NCBI GenBank assembly: GCA_030620005.1
Contig: JAUXAJ010000147.1
Coordinates: forward strand, 1 to 12,349
DNA from: Promethearchaeota archaeon
GTDB lineage: Archaea; Asgardarchaeota; Lokiarchaeia; Sigynarchaeales; SOKP01
Length of the DNA: 12,349 bases
Reading direction: 5' to 3'
The translations under genes were made by a program, and so were the position numbers. Positions 8,033-12,349 of this stretch are shown here, one piece after another; the first letter of the stretch is position 1; each line of letters begins with the position of its first letter. The notes beneath the pieces are model-generated. The model worked only from the letters and a program-made list of their open reading frames with translations. It was not told the origin of the DNA and did no database searches.

Positions 8033-9424
8033 TTATACCATTTTTTTTGGATTTAACAGTTCATCTAAATCTTCATCAAATTCTAAACCCATTTCTAATA
8101 CTACTTCTTTTATGGTCTTACCTTCTTTGTACGCTTTTCGAGCTATTTCTGAACACTTATCGTAACCGATATATTGGTTTAGATTTGTAACACTCATGAG
8201 CATATCCTCTAAATGAGCTTCTATTTGTTTCTCATTTGCTTTCAAATTTATTAAACACCGGTCTACAAATGAGTGGATTCCACCAGTCATTATCTCAATT
8301 GAATCAAGTAGATTATAAATCATGACAGGTTTACAGACATTTAAATCAAGGATACTCCCATAACCTTCACCATAGGATACAATCATATCATTTCCAATAA
8401 CTTGAATGCATACTTGGATAAGGGCTTCTGATTGGGTTGGATTGACTTTACCAGGCATAATTGACGATCCTGGCTCATTAGGAGGCAATATTAATTCGGA
8501 AAGTCCTGCACGAGGGCCGCTACCCATCCATCTTATATCGTTTGCCATTTTCATGAGCGATAATGCCAATAATCTAGATGTACCACTAACATTTACTATT
8601 GTATTATGTGAAGCAATACCTTCTGCTTTAACCGGATTTATTTTAATTGAGAAACCGCTAATATCAGATAAATTTTTTGACACAATATCAGCAAAATCTT
8701 CATGTGTGTTTATTCCAGTTCCTAAAATGGTACCGCCTAACGATATGTAGCATAGCTCTTCGAAAGCTTTCTTAAGCCGTTTTTCGTTAGTTTCAATTTG
8801 ATGTTTATAAACTTCAAATTCTAAAGAGAGTGGTATAGGAACCGCATCCTGTAGGTGAGTTCTTCCTACCTTAACAATTCCATTAAATTCCTTGACCTTT
8901 TGTTCTAGAATTTCCTTTAATTTGATAATCGCGGGAAAAAGCTTTTCATTTAAAACATGCAATGTGGATATGTGCATGGCTGTTGGAATAACGTCGTTTG
9001 AAGATTGACCCATATTTACGTGATCATTCGGATGTATTGGGTGCTTTTTTCCCAATGGAAAGCCTAAAATTTCGTTTGCCCGATTAGCAATTACTTCATT
9101 TATGTTCATGTTAGTTTGCGTGCCAGAACCTGTTTGGTAAATATCAATAGGAAACTGGTCGTAATATTTGTCTTCTTCCAAAACTTCGTTCAATGCTTGA
9201 AGAAGGGCATCTCCCTTGTTTTTGTCCATTAAACCTAAATTCAAATTGGCCAATAGGCATGCTTTCTTTATCTCTGCTAATGATTTTATGAAAATTCTAG
9301 AAAATCTTTTTTGACTTATTTGAAAGTTCTGAATAGCCCTCTGAGTATTAATTCCCCAGTAAACATTACTAGGTACATCCAACTCCCCTAACATGTCTTT
9401 TTCTTTACGAAATTTCTCACTCAT
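8033..9424 (-). CDS. fumC: Class II fumarate hydratase
   Basis: This enzyme reversibly hydrates fumarate to L-malate without an iron-sulfur cluster. Its 463 residues are normal for a homotetrameric class II fumarase of the aspartase/fumarase superfamily. Motifs in order are TGSGTQTNMN (98-107), HPNDHVNMGQSSNDVIPTAM (131-150), GRTHLQDAVP with catalytic H190 (187-196), and the signature GSSIMPGKVNP (319-329) with the catalytic serine. The MGQSSND and SGTQTNMN wording favours fumarase over aspartate ammonia-lyase, which usually has KCQSTND and GTSVNMN. The gene lies between isocitrate dehydrogenase (123 bases upstream) and aconitase (35 bases downstream). A partial AAGTGA 8-13 bases before the ATG may act as a weak ribosome site. 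Its presence beside an iron-dependent aconitase gives a mixed iron demand in this cycle. Confidence 0.96.
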   Translation of the reverse strand: MSEKFRKEKDMLGELDVPSNVYWGINTQRAIQNFQISQKRFSRIFIKSLAEIKKACLLANLNLGLMDKNKGDALLQALNEVLEEDKYYDQFPIDIYQTGSGTQTNMNINEVIANRANEILGFPLGKKHPIHPNDHVNMGQSSNDVIPTAMHISTLHVLNEKLFPAIIKLKEILEQKVKEFNGIVKVGRTHLQDAVPIPLSLEFEVYKHQIETNEKRLKKAFEELCYISLGGTILGTGINTHEDFADIVSKNLSDISGFSIKINPVKAEGIASHNTIVNVSGTSRLLALSLMKMANDIRWMGSGPRAGLSELILPPNEPGSSIMPGKVNPTQSEALIQVCIQVIGNDMIVSYGEGYGSILDLNVCKPVMIYNLLDSIEIMTGGIHSFVDRCLINLKANEKQIEAHLEDMLMSVTNLNQYIGYDKCSEIARKAYKEGKTIKEVVLEMGLEFDEDLDELLNPKKMV

Positions 9425-9547
9425 TACTCGTTCACTTATCTCTTAAATTTCTAATTGTCGTTCCAGGCAAAACGCCTTTAGAACAAACGCGATTGTAAAT
9501 AAAAAGTTCCTCATTTCTTAAAATTTACGCTATTTTTTTTAACTTTG
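9425..9547 (-). other. Gap between isocitrate dehydrogenase and fumarase genes
   Basis: This 123-base AT-rich gap holds no ORF and no T-tract terminator in the direction of transcription, so read-through from the dehydrogenase gene is plausible. A TTTTTATTTA stretch on the minus strand (about 9511-9502) could be an internal TATA box, and AGGC-GTTTT-GCCT (9477-9465) is a small 4-bp hairpin. Neither is strong. Confidence 0.25.
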
Positions 9548-10741
9548 TTAATTGTTATATTTTTTCCATTTTTCCTCAAGATTGGTGTTCAAAAGTGTTT
9601 CCATGACGTATTTAGAATAATTTTCTCCTGTTGCTCCCGTATCTCTTCCCGTCAAGACTAACTTTTTTTCATGAATTCCACAAATATCTAGTGCCATTTC
9701 TAATTTTCTTGCTTTTTCATTGAATCCTATGTGATTTAGCATCATTACTATTGCTCTAAATAGACTAGAAGGATTTGCGTAAATTGCACGCCCTTCTTCA
9801 ACCATTCTAGGAGCACTTCCGTGTATCGCTTCAAACATGGCATATCTCTTACCGATGTTTGCACTCCCCGCTGTGCCTACTCCTCCTTGCATTTGTGCGG
9901 CCTCATCGGTAATGATATCGCCGTATAAATTTGGAGCTACTAAGACTCGAAATTGACTTTGACGGACAGGATCAATTAACTTTGCCGCCATTATGTCAAT
10001 ATACCAGTCATCCCATGAAATTTCTGGAAAATCCTCAGCAACCTTTTCGGCCATGGCTAAAAATTTTCCATCAGTAGTTTTTATAACATTTGCCTTCGTC
10101 ACAATAGTAACTTTATTTATATTATTCTTTTTAGCGTAATCAAATGCGAGTCTGATTATTCGATCCGTACCTTGAGTAGTAGTTACTTTAAAATCTATTG
10201 ACAAATCGTCAGTAATATTTATACCTTCGGACCCTAAAATATATGCACCTTCCGTATTCTCCCTAAAAAATATCCAATCAATTTTTTTTTCAGGAACCTT
10301 TACAGGTCGCACATTAGCAAAAAGGTCTAACTCACGTCGCATGGCTACATTAGCACTTTCGATGTTAGGCCATTTGTCGCCTTTGCGTGGTGTGGTAGTT
10401 GGACCTTTTAAAAAAATGTGGCATTTTCTAAACTCTTCTAGAACATCATCGGGAATTGCTTTCATTACATTTGCTCTATTTTCAATCGTTAAACCTTCAA
10501 TTTCTCTAAGTTCGACTTTACTTTCGTTCACCTCATTTTTAAGTATAAATTCAAGGACAGCTTTTCCGCGTTTTGAAATGAAAGGACCGATACCATCGCC
10601 TCCAATAATGCCAATGATAATTGGTTTTAGAGTCGAATAATTAATCCAATCTCCCTTTTTCTTCATTTTTTCGACTCGTTCTAATTGTTCATTCACGATT
10701 TTCTCAAAATGAGCCTTTGCCCTTTCAATCTTTTCATTCAT
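9548..10741 (-). CDS. icd: Isocitrate dehydrogenase (isocitrate/isopropylmalate dehydrogenase family)
   Basis: This enzyme oxidatively decarboxylates isocitrate to 2-oxoglutarate. The core begins with IIGIIGGDGIGP (about 42-53). The substrate loop IESANVAMRRELDLFANVRP (127-146) has S129 and N131 where E. coli Icd has S113 and N115, with R135 and R145 for the carboxylates. These separate it from isopropylmalate dehydrogenase. RENTEGAY (160-167), TKANVIK with K216, and the family signature NLYGDIITDEAAQMQGG (271-287), carrying the metal-binding aspartates, follow. The cofactor loop is HGSAPRM (307-313). R312 replaces the Asp typical of NAD enzymes and sits where NADP enzymes have Lys, so NADP use is possible but unproven. 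A charged helical extension of about 35 residues precedes the core. GGAAGG about 10-15 bases before the ATG is the clearest ribosome site in the window. It heads the idh-fumC-acnA series. Confidence 0.92.
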   Translation of the reverse strand: MNEKIERAKAHFEKIVNEQLERVEKMKKKGDWINYSTLKPIIIGIIGGDGIGPFISKRGKAVLEFILKNEVNESKVELREIEGLTIENRANVMKAIPDDVLEEFRKCHIFLKGPTTTPRKGDKWPNIESANVAMRRELDLFANVRPVKVPEKKIDWIFFRENTEGAYILGSEGINITDDLSIDFKVTTTQGTDRIIRLAFDYAKKNNINKVTIVTKANVIKTTDGKFLAMAEKVAEDFPEISWDDWYIDIMAAKLIDPVRQSQFRVLVAPNLYGDIITDEAAQMQGGVGTAGSANIGKRYAMFEAIHGSAPRMVEEGRAIYANPSSLFRAIVMMLNHIGFNEKARKLEMALDICGIHEKKLVLTGRDTGATGENYSKYVMETLLNTNLEEKWKKYNN

Positions 10742-10780
10742 GACATATTTCCTTCCATTTTAACAAAATTTCTCTAGTAA

Positions 10781-10790
10781 TTTATTAAAG
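10781..10790 (-). promoter_or_regulatory. TATA-like box for the TCA gene cluster
   Basis: On the minus strand CTTTAATAAA lies about 40-49 bases before the dehydrogenase ATG, predicting a short leader of about 16 bases that includes the GGAAGG ribosome site. A T8 tract (10799-10792) directly upstream could end transcription from the preceding genes. Spacing is plausible, but the box is weak in AT-rich DNA. Confidence 0.35.
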
Positions 10791-10825
10791 TAAAAAAAAG
10801 TTATTCACTTTAATATTTATTTTTA

Positions 10826-10939
10826 TTAGTTGATTTTGAAACAATCGTTTTGTAGTTGAATTAGGAACCCTTTTCTTACAAGTTTCCAGAGTGCTTTATT
10901 CAACTTTTCGGTCGAAAGAATAATATCTTGGAGATACAC
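10826..10939 (-). pseudogene. Short winged-helix-like fragment
   Basis: A 37-residue minus-strand frame runs from a GTG at 10939 to a TAA. Its second half (STEKLNKALWKLVRKGF, then LIQLQNDCFKIN) has the helix-wing pattern of the C-terminal end of a winged-helix DNA-binding domain: a recognition-like helix, a basic turn, and two short strands. The complete domain would need about 60-80 residues. The frame stays open upstream into the end of the nuclease gene but has no matching N-terminal half. It may be a remnant of a regulator or a tiny gene, or chance. Confidence 0.25.
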
Positions 10940-10941
10940 GC

Positions 10942-10946
10942 AAAAA
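10942..10946 (-). terminator. T-tract after the DUF3782-like gene
   Basis: A T5 tract about 25 bases after the stop codon on the minus strand, without a hairpin. It is a weak archaeal-type terminator candidate. Confidence 0.25.
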
Positions 10947-10970
10947 CAGAAAATATGAATAATTGCAAGG

Positions 10971-11660
10971 TTATTGAACGATTTTACCGGCAATGATCCT
11001 TATTCCTTGTTTTTCAATCTGCTCTAAATTTACTTTTTTAATCTCTAGACAGATGAGGAGTAAATTATCATATTTTTTATTAAATATAAACTCAAACAAT
11101 TCCGCATTTTTTAAGAAATGATACGCATCTCGATTATCGGGATGATATTTTACTTCAATCAGGATCGTTTTTCCATCTTGAATTAATACATCAATATCAG
11201 TAGCATAATCCTCCCAAAATATCTTTCCTTCCCTGTCAATTAATATCTCCTTGGTAATTTTACTCGCTTGAATATTTTCTTGAATGAGGTTATCATTCAG
11301 GAGATAAAGGATTGTATCCTCCAAATGGGTTCCGCTTCTTCCACTAAGGGTGTCAATTTTTGCATCGATATACTTTCGCTCTTTTCTGGCTTCTTCAAAT
11401 CCCGTGTTCATTTGTTGGATTAACTGTTCAAGTCGCTTATCTGAGGCTTCAAATCGCTTGTCAATGGCTTCAAATCGTTTGTCAATGGCTTCAAATCGCT
11501 TGTCAATGGCTTCAAATTTTCGATCAAAATGCTCTATTATTGCTGCAATATCATCTTTCGTTGCCACTACCCCTGATAAAGCCGTGATTATGGCGCCCTT
11601 GACTTCATCGTCTTCCCTTATTAATTTTGGCAATAACTTTATGAATTCTTCTTTTTCCAT
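10971..11660 (-). CDS. DUF3782-like coiled-coil protein with PD-(D/E)XK nuclease-type domain
   Basis: The 229 residues split in two. Residues about 40-105 are a coiled coil built on a seven-residue repeat (RFEAIDK, four near-perfect copies at about 48-75). Residues about 108-229 resemble a PD-(D/E)XK nuclease fold: E115 in HLEDT, D157 in TDIDVLI, and the E169-x-K171 pair in TILIEVKYH, followed by alternating strands and helices. This arrangement is typical of DUF3782 proteins, common in archaea and some thermophilic bacteria and of unproven function. A role in DNA cleavage or defence is inference. The catalytic residues look intact. A TATA-like box 24-32 bases upstream suggests leaderless transcription. 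It lies upstream of the TCA genes on the same strand but is separated from them by 229 bases holding possible terminators, and is flanked by gene fragments. Confidence 0.82.
   Translation of the reverse strand: MEKEEFIKLLPKLIREDDEVKGAIITALSGVVATKDDIAAIIEHFDRKFEAIDKRFEAIDKRFEAIDKRFEASDKRLEQLIQQMNTGFEEARKERKYIDAKIDTLSGRSGTHLEDTILYLLNDNLIQENIQASKITKEILIDREGKIFWEDYATDIDVLIQDGKTILIEVKYHPDNRDAYHFLKNAELFEFIFNKKYDNLLLICLEIKKVNLEQIEKQGIRIIAGKIVQ
11425..11523 (-). repeat. 21-base tandem repeat encoding the RFEAIDK heptads
   Basis: On the plus strand, units at 11440-11460, 11461-11481, 11482-11502 and 11503-11523 share the core GGCTTCAAATCG. The middle two differ by one base, while the outer units are more diverged. 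The period equals seven codons, so copy-number change would lengthen or shorten the coiled coil by one heptad without a frameshift. The near-identity at DNA level points to recent slippage or duplication. Confidence 0.85.
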
Positions 11661-11680
11661 TAGAAAGATTACCGTGTTTT

Positions 11681-11694
11681 CTATACTATAAATG
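11681..11694 (-). promoter_or_regulatory. TATA-like box for the DUF3782-like gene
   Basis: On the minus strand CATTTATAGTATAG lies 21-34 bases before the ATG at 11660, placing the predicted transcription start at or next to the ATG, as in leaderless archaeal mRNAs. Confidence 0.4.
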
Positions 11695-11740
11695 AATATT
11701 TATCCTTTTAAACATATCTTATAATTTTAATATATTGGGC

Positions 11741-11848
11741 ATGATAAAGCCACTAGGAGGTATAAAAGGTACTAAGAGAATTAAGAAATCATACATTAAT
11801 GATCATGACATTCTACCAACTCTTTTTGGATTTTTAGGAAAAAAGTGA
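11741..11848 (+). pseudogene. Sulfatase-like C-terminal fragment
   Basis: A 35-residue plus-strand frame begins MIKPLGGIKGTKR and continues YINDHDILPTLFGFLG before a TGA. Sulfatases and related alkaline-phosphatase-superfamily enzymes have a similar segment near the C-terminus: a (I/K)PPGG-type strand end, then xHDILPTLLDLxG. The frame is open upstream only to 11696 and contains none of the metal-binding motifs, so at most a decayed remnant is present. The match is by eye and short, and chance cannot be excluded. Its strand is opposite to both neighbours. Confidence 0.35.
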
Positions 11849-11856
11849 AAAAAAAA
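11848..11856 (-). terminator. T9 tract ending the right-hand minus-strand transcript
   Basis: A T9 run on the minus strand lies 13 bases after the TAA at 11869 and about 95 bases after the TAG at 11952. Its closeness to the downstream stop favours the 29-codon frame being the real end of the transcript. Confidence 0.4.
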
Positions 11857-11868
11857 GAGAATATTAGG

Positions 11869-11958
11869 TTATATAAATCCAGCCCTCGCGAGGTGTTCAT
11901 CAAATAACTCTCTTCTTTTTTTATTTGAATCATTATTAGATTTTTTATTTACTAACAT
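11869..11958 (-). CDS. Small overlapping ORF, or frameshifted C-terminus of the gene upstream
   Basis: An ATG at 11958 overlaps the TAG of the upstream frame by seven bases (ATGTTAG) and opens a 29-residue frame ending KKRRELFDEHLARAGFI before TAA. The end looks like a genuine amphipathic helix: charged and hydrophobic residues alternate, and the CTC-GCG-AGG-GCT codons are richer in G+C than the surroundings. A T9 tract follows 13 bases later. Either this is a translationally coupled micro-protein, or the upstream gene carries a frameshift near 11955 (real or a sequencing error) and this is its true C-terminus. I do not recognise the family. Confidence 0.4.
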   Translation of the reverse strand: MLVNKKSNNDSNKKRRELFDEHLARAGFI

Positions 11959-12349
11959 TCCTTCGCTTCTTGAAGATTTAATTTCACGAACGCTTCTTCT
12001 TGAATATTTCTTTGTTTGGACTTAACAGATCTATTGACTTGTCCTAAATACTTCATGGCATTTATCTTGCCTTCCTTAAGGTTTTCGATTAACTCTTCTT
12101 TATCCAAGCCACCTGAAATTATTAGAGCGTTCTGAAAGGAATGATTTGGTCTCAAAGTTTGGAATTCGTTCTGTAAGGCTGATAAAATTTCTCCTGAACC
12201 TTCATGTAATTTATTTGAAAGATTTAATTTTTCTTCGTTTATTTTAAAATCCCTTGTTAAACTCGATTCGTAGTTCGTCGATTTTGAAATCGTTGAAAAT
12301 CCAGCGTGTAAACCAATTTTGTCGTATTGATAAACAATGTCATTTTCAC
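11952..12349 (-). CDS. Hypothetical protein, 3' part only (5' end beyond the window)
   Basis: The minus-strand frame is open from the right edge to a TAG at 11952, giving at least 132 residues. A TTG at 12155 is the first start-like codon reported for it, but coding continues upstream without a stop, so that is not a real start. The visible part is hydrophilic and mostly helical, with no membrane segment. It includes NEEKLNLSNKLHEGSGEI, a short hydrophobic strand (NALIISGG), and basic SVKSKQRN near the end. I recognise no family or motif. The stop at 11952 may be caused by a frameshift, given the coding-like ORF that overlaps it. Confidence 0.55.
   Translation of the reverse strand, partial: ENDIVYQYDKIGLHAGFSTISKSTNYESSLTRDFKINEEKLNLSNKLHEGSGEILSALQNEFQTLRPNHSFQNALIISGGLDKEELIENLKEGKINAMKYLGQVNRSVKSKQRNIQEEAFVKLNLQEAKEC

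Noticed and set aside
8033..9424. Aspartate ammonia-lyase as the identity of the superfamily enzyme
   Set aside because: MGQSSND and SGTQTNMN match fumarase wording, and the TCA neighbours agree.
9548..10741. 3-isopropylmalate or homoisocitrate dehydrogenase
   Set aside because: The Ser-x-Asn pair at 129/131 in the substrate loop and the position beside aconitase and fumarase favour isocitrate dehydrogenase.
11350..11691. Plus-strand frames of 113 and 75 codons rich in repeated Ser/Asn/Met or Trp/Gln units
   Set aside because: They are antisense shadows of the 21-base repeat in the DUF3782-like gene, whose minus-strand reading has clear nuclease motifs.
11884..11893. Ten-base palindrome CCTCGCGAGG in AT-rich DNA, first read as an operator or cruciform
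   Set aside because: It coincides with codons CTC-GCG-AGG of the coding-like 29-residue minus-strand frame, which explains its G+C content. The perfect palindrome leaves no room for an RNA loop.

Overview
The window is AT-rich (clearly below 40% G+C by eye) and looks archaeal. Starts are mostly leaderless or weakly Shine-Dalgarno-led, with TATA-like boxes 25-40 bases upstream, and several gene ends carry oligo-T tracts. The gene content fits this: a SelB-like elongation factor with a ruined GTPase site, which is an archaeal family (aSelBL), a DUF3782-type coiled-coil nuclease, and a surface protein with Ig-like repeats joined through one membrane helix to a longin-like and winged-helix cytoplasmic part. 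That last architecture, with an oxidative TCA gene set in a low-GC genome, makes me think of Asgard archaea (Lokiarchaeia-like). The lineage call is an inference without any marker gene.

Layout. (1) 2-2179, plus strand: the 3' part of a large membrane protein whose 5' end lies outside the window. (2) 2315-3835, minus strand: an alkaline-phosphatase-superfamily phosphodiesterase, convergent with gene 1. (3) 3836-4124: a divergent promoter region with a 20-base-spaced direct repeat and a short inverted repeat. (4) 4125-5222, plus strand: the aSelBL pseudo-GTPase. (5) 5325-10741, minus strand: three TCA-cycle enzymes in transcription order, isocitrate dehydrogenase, class II fumarase and aconitase A. 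The fumarase-aconitase gap is only 35 bases, so at least those two probably share a transcript. (6) 10742-12349: an accessory-looking stretch. It holds a DUF3782-like PD-(D/E)XK protein with a 21-base tandem repeat, a 37-codon wHTH-like fragment, a 35-codon sulfatase-like C-terminal fragment on the plus strand, a 29-codon minus-strand ORF, and the 3' end of an unrecognised gene that runs off the right edge.

Together, aconitase and isocitrate dehydrogenase take citrate to 2-oxoglutarate, and fumarase interconverts fumarate and malate. The cluster therefore supplies three steps of an oxidative or partial TCA cycle. The other genes have no evident pathway link to it. I saw no rRNA, tRNA, CRISPR array, complete transposon or origin.
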